This document shows positions 7,325-14,816 of a stretch of 14,816 nt of DNA, piece after piece (the first letter of the stretch is position 1; every line of letters starts with the position of its first letter). A program made the position numbers and the translations under genes. The stretch is from Holophaga sp. GTDB taxonomy: Bacteria > Acidobacteriota > Holophagae > Holophagales > Holophagaceae. The notes under the pieces were generated by a model. It was not told the origin of the DNA. It searched no databases and was given only the letters and a program-made list of their open reading frames with translations. The stretch lies in NCBI GenBank assembly GCA_031292735.1, contig JARLGP010000237.1, positions 1 through 14,816 on the forward strand. Direction: 5' to 3'.

Positions 7325-8062
7325 TTAAAACAGCGCCACCGCCCGAGCCAGAAGATCATGGCCCGCGTCCAGCGGGCCGTGGCCTTCCAGTTCATGCACC
7401 GGCACCGCGCCCTGCAGGGCGTTGCTGAGCAGGGCCGCCTCGGTCCGTTCCAGGTCCCGGGGGGTGAGCGGCGCCTCCTCGGCCAGCCCGGCCTCCAGCA
7501 GGCAGCGCCGGGCCACCCCCGGCAGCGCGCCGTCGGCCACAGGCGGGGTGAGCAGGCGCCCGCCGCGCACCAGGAACAGGCTGGTGCGCGAGCCGTCGCT
7601 GAGCCGTCCGGCTTCGTTCAGGGCGATCACCTCGAACAGGCCGCGCCGTTCCGCCTCCCGGGCCAGCAGCCGGTTCTCCAGGTAGGACAGGGTCTTGAAC
7701 CGGTTCAGCGGGCTGGAGCTCAGCCGCCGGAACTCCCGGCTCAGGCCCAGCCGGATCCGCGCCGGGCGCGCCGGCTGCCACGGGGCCACGGTCACCTGGA
7801 GGGTGCGGTCCACCGCCAGCAGCCGCAGCACGCCGCTGTCCAGCCCGGGACACGGGGTGCCGGCCAGGAAGGCCAGCACCGCGGCGGCCTCCGGGGGCGC
7901 CTCCAGGCCCAGGTAGCGCGCGCCGGCGGCCAGCCGTTCCAGGTGCGCGGCCAGGCGCAAGGGCACGCCGTGACGCACCCGGATGGTCTCGAACAGCCCT
8001 TCCCCGTGCCGGGCGCCGGAATGGGCCAGATCGGTGAGGGCGCCGCTCAGGAGTTCAAGCAT
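7325..8062 (-). CDS. pabC: 4-amino-4-deoxychorismate lyase (PabC), class IV aminotransferase fold
   Basis: PLP enzyme that splits aminodeoxychorismate into p-aminobenzoate and pyruvate, the last step of pABA synthesis for folate. The 245 residues carry GEGLFETIRV (20-29), LAAHLERL (37-44), the PLP-lysine block RFKTLSYLENRLLAREA with Lys123, and the phosphate-side region LNEAGRLSDGSRTSLFLV...LTPP...GALPGVAR. The usual E-G-x-x-S-N stretch is replaced by SDGSRTS, a modest change. The ATG at 8062 overlaps the end of pabB by 16 bp; a longer in-frame start at 8125 would lie wholly inside pabB and adds nothing family-like. The overlap and the pabA-pabB context favour PabC over branched-chain or D-amino-acid aminotransferases of the same fold. 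Confidence 0.88.
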   Translation of the reverse strand: MLELLSGALTDLAHSGARHGEGLFETIRVRHGVPLRLAAHLERLAAGARYLGLEAPPEAAAVLAFLAGTPCPGLDSGVLRLLAVDRTLQVTVAPWQPARPARIRLGLSREFRRLSSSPLNRFKTLSYLENRLLAREAERRGLFEVIALNEAGRLSDGSRTSLFLVRGGRLLTPPVADGALPGVARRCLLEAGLAEEAPLTPRDLERTEAALLSNALQGAVPVHELEGHGPLDAGHDLLARAVALF

Positions 8063-9315
8063 CGGATGATGGAGCTGCCCTTGTGCACGGTCTCCTGGTA
8101 CTCGGCCAGGGGCTCCGAGTCCCACACCACCCCGCCGCCCACCCCGAACAGCAGGTCGCTGGCGGAGGTCCAGGCGGTGCGGATGGCGATGCTGAAATCC
8201 GCCTGGGCCAGATCAAAGGAGCACCAGCCCAGGGCCCCGGTGTAGGCCAGCCGCGGGTGGCCTTCCAGTTCCCGGATCAGCTTCATGGCGGTGAGCTTGG
8301 GGCAGCCGGTGATGGAGCCGCCCGGGAACAGGGCCGCGAACAGGGCCTCCAGGGTCAGCCCGGACACCAGCCCGCCCGAGATGTCGGCCACCAGGTGATG
8401 GACGTTGGCGTAGCTCTCCAGCCGGGGGAAGGTCTCCACCCGCACCGAAGGGATCTGGCAGACCCGGGTGAGGTCGTTGCGCATCAGGTCGGTGATCATG
8501 GCCAGCTCGGCCCGGTCCTTGGGGCTGGACAGCAGGTTGCGCTTGCGCAGGGCGTCGGCCATCGCGTTGTCGCCCCGGGGCGCGGTGCCCTTGATGGGGC
8601 TGGCCAGGATCCGGCCGTCGCGGATCCGGAAGAACCGCTCGGGGGAAGAGGACACCACCGAGAAATCCGGCCCGGCCACGAAGGCCGAGAACGGCGCCGG
8701 GTTGGCGTCGTACAGCCGGCGCGCGAACAGCCGCAGGTCGCCCCGGAACGCCCAGCGCTCGGCCCGGGTGAGGTTGACCTGGTAGACGTTGCCCTTGCCG
8801 ATCTCCTGGCGGATCCGCTGCACCTTCTCCTGGTAGCCCTTGCTGGTGTCGCTGTCCCAGATCTTGCGGGCCCGGAACGCGCCCTCCAGCAGGGCGTTGG
8901 CGGCCCCCTCCACCGGCTCGCCGCCCTGGCGCTGGGCCTGGTACAGGGTCTCGGTCTCCCGGTCGTAGATCCGCAGGTTGCGGTAGACCGCCAGGTGGCA
9001 GTCCGGGAACGGGAAGGGCTTGGCCGCGGGCGGCGGCAGGAAGGCGGCGTAGCGGTTGCCCCACTCGTAGCCCACGAAGCCGATGAAGTCAGGCAGGATC
9101 GGCGGCAGGTCGCCCGACCGGGTGAAGTGCGGCAAGGGCCCCTTGGGCTCGGCCAGCACCAGGATGGGATCCTCGCCCAGCACCAGCCAGCGGGACTCGG
9201 CGCCATCCCCGTACAGGAAGGCGAACGGCTTGTCGCCCAGCGAATCGAAGAAGTCCACCGTCTTCAACCGGCAAGGCCGTGCACTCCAGGTTTCAGAAAT
9301 CTCCTCGCAGGGCAT
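8047..9315 (-). CDS. pabB: Aminodeoxychorismate synthase component I (PabB)
   Basis: It converts chorismate plus ammonia to 4-amino-4-deoxychorismate, with PabA supplying the ammonia. The 422 residues hold an N-terminal subdomain (FIGFVGYEWGNRY at 77-89), then the chorismate-binding domain: GNVYQVNLTRA (175-185), SSSPERFF (222-229), PIKGTAPRG (240-248) with the catalytic-type Lys242, LIRELEGH, and PGGSITGCPKLTAMK. The K in PIKGT separates PabB from anthranilate synthase TrpE, which has Ala there. The start at 9315 overlaps the end of pabA by 23 bp and has only a weak ribosome site, so a start at in-frame TTG or GTG codons near residues 17-20 cannot be excluded; the core is unaffected. Confidence 0.94.
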   Translation of the reverse strand: MPCEEISETWSARPCRLKTVDFFDSLGDKPFAFLYGDGAESRWLVLGEDPILVLAEPKGPLPHFTRSGDLPPILPDFIGFVGYEWGNRYAAFLPPPAAKPFPFPDCHLAVYRNLRIYDRETETLYQAQRQGGEPVEGAANALLEGAFRARKIWDSDTSKGYQEKVQRIRQEIGKGNVYQVNLTRAERWAFRGDLRLFARRLYDANPAPFSAFVAGPDFSVVSSSPERFFRIRDGRILASPIKGTAPRGDNAMADALRKRNLLSSPKDRAELAMITDLMRNDLTRVCQIPSVRVETFPRLESYANVHHLVADISGGLVSGLTLEALFAALFPGGSITGCPKLTAMKLIRELEGHPRLAYTGALGWCSFDLAQADFSIAIRTAWTSASDLLFGVGGGVVWDSEPLAEYQETVHKGSSIIRCLNS

Positions 9316-9868
9316 GTTCCATTATCGCAGGCCCATCGTCCGTGAGAAAGGAATCCGGATGGAACTGCACTCCGGCCATGCGCAGCCCGCGGTGGCGCAG
9401 GGCCATGGGGATCCCGTCCTCGCTGCGGGCGGTGACCTCCAGGCAGTCCGGCACCTGGGTCACGCACAGGGAGTGATAGCGGGCCGCCCGGATCGGCGAA
9501 GGGAGCCCCTGGAACACCCCGCGCCCGTCGTGCAGGATCCGGGTGGTGCGGCCGTGCACCGGCTCCGGCCCGGGTTCCACGGTCCCGCCGTAGGCCACCG
9601 CCAGGCACTGCATGCCCAGGCAGATGCCGAAGATGGGCACCCGGCCGGCGAACCGGCGGATGGCGGCCAGGGACACCTGGGCGTCCTGGGGGCAGCCGGG
9701 CCCCGGGGAGATCACCAGCAGGTCCGGCGGATCCGCTTCCAGCAGCTCCAGGTCCACCCCGTCCGCCCGCCGCACCTCCACCGTCGCCCCCGCCGCCGCC
9801 AGACCGTGGGCGATGTTGTAGGTGAACGAGTCGAAGTTGTCGATCAGGAAAACGCGGCAGGGTGACAC
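9293..9868 (-). CDS. pabA: Aminodeoxychorismate synthase component II, glutaminase (PabA/TrpG family)
   Basis: Class I glutamine amidotransferase that feeds ammonia to PabB. The 191 residues give LIDNFDSFTYNIAHGL (8-23), ISPGPGCP (53-60), the nucleophile elbow GICLGMQCLA with Cys83, RYHSL (130-134), and GVQFHPDSFLT with His170. The third triad residue is Asp172 (GAT codon) where nearly all relatives have Glu (HPES). PabA rather than TrpG is chosen from its immediate coupling to a PIKGT-type pabB and pabC; it could also serve a TrpE encoded elsewhere, as in amphibolic TrpG/PabA. The start is GTG with GGAG at 5 bases. It follows meaB after 16 bp and overlaps pabB by 23 bp. Confidence 0.92.
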   Translation of the reverse strand: MSPCRVFLIDNFDSFTYNIAHGLAAAGATVEVRRADGVDLELLEADPPDLLVISPGPGCPQDAQVSLAAIRRFAGRVPIFGICLGMQCLAVAYGGTVEPGPEPVHGRTTRILHDGRGVFQGLPSPIRAARYHSLCVTQVPDCLEVTARSEDGIPMALRHRGLRMAGVQFHPDSFLTDDGPAIMEHALRGDF

Positions 9869-9884
9869 GGACGCTCCGTGGGGA

Positions 9885-10847
9885 CTATCCTAACGCCGGT
9901 TGCGAGCTTTCCTGGCGGTCCAGCGCCTGGGCCACCGCGGCATAGGGATCCAGGGTCTTTGCGGCGATGGACTGGATCAGCTGTTCCACCTGCTGGGCGC
10001 CGACCCGGCTGCGCACCCGGCGGGCGGCCTCCTCGGCCAGCAGGCTGTCGAACCGCAGCCGGGCCCTGGCCTGGGCCTTCTCCTGGTAGCCGCCGTGGGC
10101 GCGCAGCCACGCCCCGTGTTCGCGGACCTTGGCCAGCAGCTCGGCCACGCCGTCCCCGGCCCCGGCCACGGTGCGCAGCACCGGGGGGTCCCAGGCCTTC
10201 TGGTGGGACAGGGATTTCATGCCCTCGATCTCCGACTCAACCTTGTCCACCCCGTCCCGGTCCGCCTTGTTGATGACGAAGATGTCGGCCACTTCCATGA
10301 TGCCGGCCTTGATGGCCTGGATCTCGTCGCCCATGCCCGGCACCAGCACCACGCAGCAGCTCTGGACGCAGCTCACCACGTCCACCTCGTCCTGGCCCAC
10401 GCCCACCGTCTCCACGATCACCACGTCCCAGCCCGCCGCGTCCAGCAGGTCGATGGCGTCCTGGGTGGCCCGGGCCAGGCCGCCCAGGGCGCCCCGGGTG
10501 GCCATGGAGCGGATGAAGATGCCTGGATCCGCCGCGATCCGCCCCATGCGGATGCGGTCGCCGAGGATGGCCCCGCCGCTGAACGGCGAGGTGGGATCCA
10601 CCGCCAGGATGCCGACCTTCTTGCCTTCGGCGCGCAGGATCCGGGCCAGCTGGTCGGTGAGGGTGGACTTGCCCGCGCCGGGCGAGCCGGTGAGCCCGAA
10701 CACCATGGCCCGGCCCAGGTGCGGCCAGGCCAGGGCCATGAGCTCCCGCGCCTGGGGATGGCCGTTCTCCATCCAGGTGATGGCCCTGGCCAGGGCGCGC
10801 GGCCGACCGGCCAGAAGGGGTTGGATGAGGCTCTTTGCGGTATCCAT
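9885..10847 (-). CDS. meaB: Methylmalonyl-CoA mutase-associated GTPase MeaB (ArgK family)
   Basis: G3E-family P-loop GTPase that protects and reloads adenosylcobalamin-dependent methylmalonyl-CoA mutase. The 320 residues begin with an ALARAITWMENG helix (18-29), then the P-loop GLTGSPGAGKSTL (51-63, Lys60-Ser61), the DPTSPFSGGAILGDRIRM segment (84-101), SMATRG (114-119), the switch/Walker B-like ETVGVGQDEVDV (146-157) and the base-specifying NKAD (193-196). The C-terminal helical arm (about 255-315) is the dimerisation region of MeaB/ArgK. I take the ATG at 10847 although it has only AAGG directly in front; the ATG at 10916 would add 23 residues without a ribosome site. No mutase or cobalamin gene is in view. 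It is the first gene of a minus-strand run with pabA-pabB-pabC and is divergent from the zinc-ribbon gene. Confidence 0.94.
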   Translation of the reverse strand: MDTAKSLIQPLLAGRPRALARAITWMENGHPQARELMALAWPHLGRAMVFGLTGSPGAGKSTLTDQLARILRAEGKKVGILAVDPTSPFSGGAILGDRIRMGRIAADPGIFIRSMATRGALGGLARATQDAIDLLDAAGWDVVIVETVGVGQDEVDVVSCVQSCCVVLVPGMGDEIQAIKAGIMEVADIFVINKADRDGVDKVESEIEGMKSLSHQKAWDPPVLRTVAGAGDGVAELLAKVREHGAWLRAHGGYQEKAQARARLRFDSLLAEEAARRVRSRVGAQQVEQLIQSIAAKTLDPYAAVAQALDRQESSQPALG

Positions 10848-10921
10848 CCTTACAGGATGCCATTGGCCCGGATTCCAGGCGAGGAAGCTCTTGGGAGAGA
10901 CCCCGGTTGGAGCCATGGGGA

Positions 10922-10930
10922 TGTTATGAT
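10922..10930 (+). promoter_or_regulatory. Extended -10 promoter for the zinc-ribbon gene
   Basis: TGTTATGAT is a TG-n-TATGAT extended -10 element, one base from consensus in the hexamer. It lies in the 117-bp gap between divergent meaB and the zinc-ribbon gene. No good -35 lies 16-18 bases upstream, which is usual for extended -10 promoters. The start point would be near 10937, giving a leader of about 28 bases to the ATG at 10965. On the opposite strand the same bases read ATCATAAC, so a meaB promoter might overlap it. Confidence 0.5.
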
Positions 10931-10964
10931 TCCTGCGGACCTTTCAGTCTTAATCGAGAAACCC

Positions 10965-11363
10965 ATGAGCCCCAAATCGCTTGATCCGACGCTCTCCCCG
11001 CCCCCTCATACCGGCTTGCTTGCGGCCCAGCAGGCCGGGACCGTGAAAATCCAGAAGCGGGTGGTCAAGGAACCAAGCAATTTACGAGAGAAGGTTTGCG
11101 CCACCTGCGGCAAGACGTTCGAGCTGACGCCGGACCAGAAGTTCTTCAACTGCCCTCATTGCTATCGTAAAGCGCAACCGGTACGCAAGCCGGCACGCAA
11201 GAGCGAGGCCCAGATCCTGACCCAGATCACCTGCATGGAATGTGGCACCGTGGAGTACCTCGATTTCGTTCCCCCGGACGTCCACGCCACCTATTGCCAT
11301 GCCTGCTTTGCCAAGAAGCGGCAGGAACTTCAAGCGACCCGGCTGCATAGCGAAAGCCGTTGA
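10965..11363 (+). CDS. Small double zinc-ribbon protein of unknown function
   Basis: A 132-residue basic, soluble protein. A disordered Pro/Ser-rich N-terminus (1-20) and a basic stretch (28-44) precede two four-cysteine zinc-ribbon modules. The first has CATC...CPHC (Cys45, 48, 63, 66); the second has CMEC...CHAC (Cys90, 93, 111, 114). A lysine/arginine-rich linker (68-80, QPVRKPARKS) joins them, and the tail is basic. Paired CxxC ribbons with aromatic and acidic residues before the second pair resemble CxxC-CxxC zinc-ribbon proteins that bind nucleic acid or partner proteins, but I cannot name a family. ATG at 10965 is preferred over the in-frame ATG at 10926 because the latter lies inside the likely -10 element. 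The downstream secreted-protein gene follows after 17 bp and is probably co-transcribed. Confidence 0.82.
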   Translation: MSPKSLDPTLSPPPHTGLLAAQQAGTVKIQKRVVKEPSNLREKVCATCGKTFELTPDQKFFNCPHCYRKAQPVRKPARKSEAQILTQITCMECGTVEYLDFVPPDVHATYCHACFAKKRQELQATRLHSESR

Positions 11364-11370
11364 ACACCCT

Positions 11371-11374
11371 GGAG
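11371..11374 (+). promoter_or_regulatory. Ribosome binding site of the secreted-protein gene
   Basis: GGAG with 6 bases to the ATG at 11381. It settles the start against an in-frame TTG at 11360 that would overlap the zinc-ribbon stop codon and spoil the signal peptide. Confidence 0.7.
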
Positions 11375-11380
11375 ACGCAC

Positions 11381-12505
11381 ATGAAAGTTGGTTCTTTCGC
11401 AATCCTTTCCGCCCTGGTGGTGCTCGTCCCCACCGGCCCCGTCCAGGCCCAGGCAAAGCCGAAGCCCGCCCTCACCGGCAAGGCCAAGGACAGCCTGGAA
11501 GCCCAATTCGCCCGCCAGAACTTCAAGCAGGTGCTGGACTCGGTGAACGACGCCTGGTTCGGCAAGCCGTACGCCGGGGTCAACGCCGTGGACCTGCAGG
11601 GCACCATGACGATCAGCCTCACCGCCGCCGCCGCGAATGCCAAGGTCGAGCAGATGGGCCAGGGCGCCGTGAAGGGCGGCCTGACCAAGGGCGCCAACGT
11701 CAACCTGAAGCTCAAGGGCACCTATTTCGCCAACGCCGACTTCCGCACCGAGCTCACCGGCGAATTCGGCAACCTGCTCTACTACCGGGTCGGCAACAAG
11801 GGCTTCCTGTACAGCAAGGAGCAGAACGCCTGGACCAGCCGGGTGGACCTGCCCCCGGCGGATGCGCCCACCTCCTTCCTCGGCTGGTTCCGCCAGTGCA
11901 TCAACGACATCCAGAAGGTCTATGTGGACGGTTCCACCTTCAAGGCCTCCCTGGGCAAGGGTTCCGGCGACGGCACCACCCAGACCCTCGTCTTCGCCAC
12001 CCCCACCGGCCCCTACGATCCCAAGAAGCGGGAGCAGAGCATGGCCGAAAGCCTGGGCTTCTGGAAGCGGGGCCGGCTGGAAGTGGTGTTCGGCAAGGCC
12101 AACCACCTGCCCCAGCAGATGAACTACAGCAACGAGAGCCAGGGCGTCTTCACCCGCATGAGCTTCAGCTACAACCCCGGCGGCAAGCTCAACAACGTCA
12201 CCATCGCCAACCAGAGCAAGGGCATGGAAGGCCCCGCCTCCCTGACCCTCGGCTATGACGGCGCCGGCCTGATCAACCACCTCAACGGCCAGATGGGCTT
12301 CACCCAGGGGAGCATGCGCTTCGACCTGGACCTGGCCTTCGCCAAGAACCGCAAAGTCAGCTCCATCATCACCGTCCCGCCGCCCACCGCCACCAAGAAG
12401 GGCCGTGAGGAGATGGAGACCCTGCTGCTGGTGAACCTGGCCGGCAAGGTGCTGGACCTCCAGCGCAGCGGCTTCAACCTGCGCAGCGTCACCCTGGCCA
12501 ACTAG
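11381..12505 (+). CDS. Secreted/periplasmic protein of unknown family
   Basis: A 374-residue exported protein. Residues 1-25 form a standard Sec signal peptide: MKVGS, a hydrophobic core AILSALVVLVP, and a VQA cleavage site near 23. There is no lipobox cysteine, so it is not a lipoprotein. The mature part starts with a Lys-rich segment and a helix (36-60), then alternating polar/apolar stretches typical of beta-sheet, with LKGTYFANADFRTELTGEF...LYYRVGNKGFLYSKEQNAW (111-151). That block recalls LolA-like half-barrels that bind lipid or hydrophobic cargo, but this is only a resemblance. One cysteine (173) is present, and no catalytic motif or C-terminal anchor is visible. It is the second gene of a likely operon with the zinc-ribbon gene and is followed by a strong terminator. 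Confidence 0.85.
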   Translation: MKVGSFAILSALVVLVPTGPVQAQAKPKPALTGKAKDSLEAQFARQNFKQVLDSVNDAWFGKPYAGVNAVDLQGTMTISLTAAAANAKVEQMGQGAVKGGLTKGANVNLKLKGTYFANADFRTELTGEFGNLLYYRVGNKGFLYSKEQNAWTSRVDLPPADAPTSFLGWFRQCINDIQKVYVDGSTFKASLGKGSGDGTTQTLVFATPTGPYDPKKREQSMAESLGFWKRGRLEVVFGKANHLPQQMNYSNESQGVFTRMSFSYNPGGKLNNVTIANQSKGMEGPASLTLGYDGAGLINHLNGQMGFTQGSMRFDLDLAFAKNRKVSSIITVPPPTATKKGREEMETLLLVNLAGKVLDLQRSGFNLRSVTLAN

Positions 12506-12538
12506 CGTAGACAGGCTCCTCGCCTTTCCGCGCCATCA

Positions 12539-12574
12539 GGGCCGTCCGGTCAACCGACCTGGACGGCCCTTTTC
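12539..12574 (+). terminator. Intrinsic terminator after the secreted-protein gene
   Basis: A near-perfect stem: GGGCCGTCC (12539-12547) pairs with GGACGGCCC (12561-12569). The inner GGTC/GACC extends it to 13 pairs around the loop AACC, with one bulged T, and TTTTC follows directly. It ends the zinc-ribbon/secreted-protein unit and insulates the two-component genes downstream. Confidence 0.9.
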
Positions 12575-12667
12575 CTGCCCCGGCCCCAGGAGATCAGGGC
12601 CCCTGGATGACGGGCTTCCCGGCTGGATGTTAATGTGGTCTGAATAACGTTCATTGCAGAGGCGCCC

Positions 12668-13345
12668 TTGGCTCCCCAGATCCCCATCCTGATCGTCGAG
12701 GACGAGCCGGCCCAGCGGCTGCTTCTGGCCGCGTACCTGCGCCAGGGCGAATTCCAGGTCCTGGAGGCCGCCTCCCTGGCGGAGGCCTGGTCCCAGCTCA
12801 AGGCGACCCCTCCGCAACTGGTGCTGCTGGACCTCAACCTGCCGGACGGGGACGGCCTGGAGCTGGCGGATGAGCTGCGCCGGCGCGAGGTCCCCGTGGT
12901 GATCCTGACCTGCCGGGCGGAAGACCGTGTGCGGGCCCTGGAGCGGGGCGCCGATGATTTCCTGGACAAGCCCTTCAACCCCCGCGAACTGGTGGCCAGG
13001 ATGCACAACCTGCTCAGGCGCTACGGGCAGCGGAATGCCGGAGCCGCCCTGACCGTCGGTTCCTACTGCCTCGACCTGGAACGCCGCCAGCTTTGCCACA
13101 GCTCCGGCGCGCCGCTGAACCTGACCCGGGGCGAATTCAACCTCCTGGCGGAACTGGCGGAAGCCGAGGGGCGGGCGCTCTGCCGGGCCGAACTGGCCGA
13201 GGCGGTCTCCCCGGAAGGCGAGGCCGCCTCCTTGCGCAGCGTGGATGTGCTGATCTCCCGGCTGCGCCAGAAGATGGAGGAGGATCCGCGCAACCCCCGC
13301 CTGCTGGTCACCGTGCCGGGGTACGGCTACCGACTGGAGCCCTGA
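12668..13345 (+). CDS. OmpR/PhoB-family response regulator
   Basis: A 225-residue DNA-binding response regulator. The N-terminal receiver domain (1-118) has the acidic pair in LIVEDEP (Glu11, Asp12), the phospho-acceptor Asp55 in LVLLDLNLPDGDG, the switch Thr81 in VILTCR and Lys101 in DKPF. The C-terminal winged helix (about 128-225) shows LNLTRGEFNLLAELAEAEG, the recognition-helix region RSVDVLISRLRQKMEEDP, and the closing VPGYGYRLEP. The start is TTG at 12668 with GAGG at 5 bases; no ATG in this frame precedes the receiver motif. The stop is 4 bp from the kinase start, so the two form a pair in one operon. The short upstream gap (about 94 bp after the terminator) holds an AACGTT palindrome at 12646-12651 but no promoter I can call. 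Confidence 0.95.
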   Translation: MAPQIPILIVEDEPAQRLLLAAYLRQGEFQVLEAASLAEAWSQLKATPPQLVLLDLNLPDGDGLELADELRRREVPVVILTCRAEDRVRALERGADDFLDKPFNPRELVARMHNLLRRYGQRNAGAALTVGSYCLDLERRQLCHSSGAPLNLTRGEFNLLAELAEAEGRALCRAELAEAVSPEGEAASLRSVDVLISRLRQKMEEDPRNPRLLVTVPGYGYRLEP

Positions 13346-13349
13346 CGCC

Positions 13350-14816
<1,467 letters not shown>

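Noticed and set aside
3964..7428. A 1154-codon open frame on the plus strand
   Set aside because: Same cause. It runs antisense to cydA and cydB and out of frame with the glycosylase gene, its product is repetitive Gln/Gly/His/Ala-rich sequence, and it has no ribosome site or family motif.
9900..10964. Long upstream extension of the zinc-ribbon frame across meaB
   Set aside because: The extension is antisense to a MeaB gene with intact GTPase motifs. The zinc-ribbon gene starts after the promoter-like element near 10925.
11330..12280. A 316-codon minus-strand frame opposite the secreted-protein gene
   Set aside because: The plus-strand gene has a ribosome site, a signal peptide and a terminator right after it; the antisense frame has none of these.

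Overview
The window is very GC-rich DNA with strong G/C bias at third codon positions and tightly packed genes. No gap between genes exceeds about 160 bp. It carries 16 protein-coding genes, two of them cut by the window edges, and almost all are ordinary chromosomal genes. I see no insertion sequence, phage gene, CRISPR array, tRNA or rRNA. Gene content and style (PurS/PurQ as separate subunits, a short-Q-loop cytochrome bd oxidase, TTG and GTG starts, a double zinc-ribbon protein of unknown family) suggest a Gram-negative-type, high-GC environmental bacterium. A member of the Acidobacteriota (Holophagae/Geothrix-like) is my best guess, but this is inference and not proven here.

Region 1 (1-3564, minus strand): a 3'-truncated IMP dehydrogenase/GMP reductase family gene without CBS domains, an AraC-type regulator, purQ and purS (overlapping by one base), and rsmI. 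Two nucleotide-metabolism loci therefore flank a transcription regulator, all in one direction.

Region 2 (3674-4855, plus): a YcaQ/AlkX-type winged-helix DNA glycosylase, divergent from rsmI. Its 3' end overlaps the 3' end of cydB by 13 bp, tail to tail.

Region 3 (4843-7221, minus): cydA-cydB, encoding a cytochrome bd-type quinol oxidase for low-oxygen respiration. Iron-ligand and proton-path residues are visible.

Region 4 (7325-10847, minus): meaB-pabA-pabB-pabC, read in that order with gaps or overlaps of 16-23 bp. The three pab genes form a complete chorismate-to-p-aminobenzoate module for folate synthesis. MeaB is the GTPase chaperone of methylmalonyl-CoA mutase, an unrelated pathway.

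Region 5 (10965-12574, plus): divergent from meaB, an extended -10 promoter, a 132-residue double zinc-ribbon protein, then a 374-residue secreted protein of unknown family, closed by a strong intrinsic terminator.

Region 6 (12668-14816, plus): an OmpR-family response regulator followed four bases later by a membrane histidine kinase. The kinase runs off the window through a proline-rich linker encoded by a 13-base C run, so it may be a hybrid kinase continuing into a receiver domain.

I do not see a clear new multi-gene system. The least explained part is the zinc-ribbon/secreted-protein pair. The other points worth checking are single-residue departures in PabA and the kinase, the poly-C tract, and the mixed signature of the truncated guanylate-metabolism enzyme.
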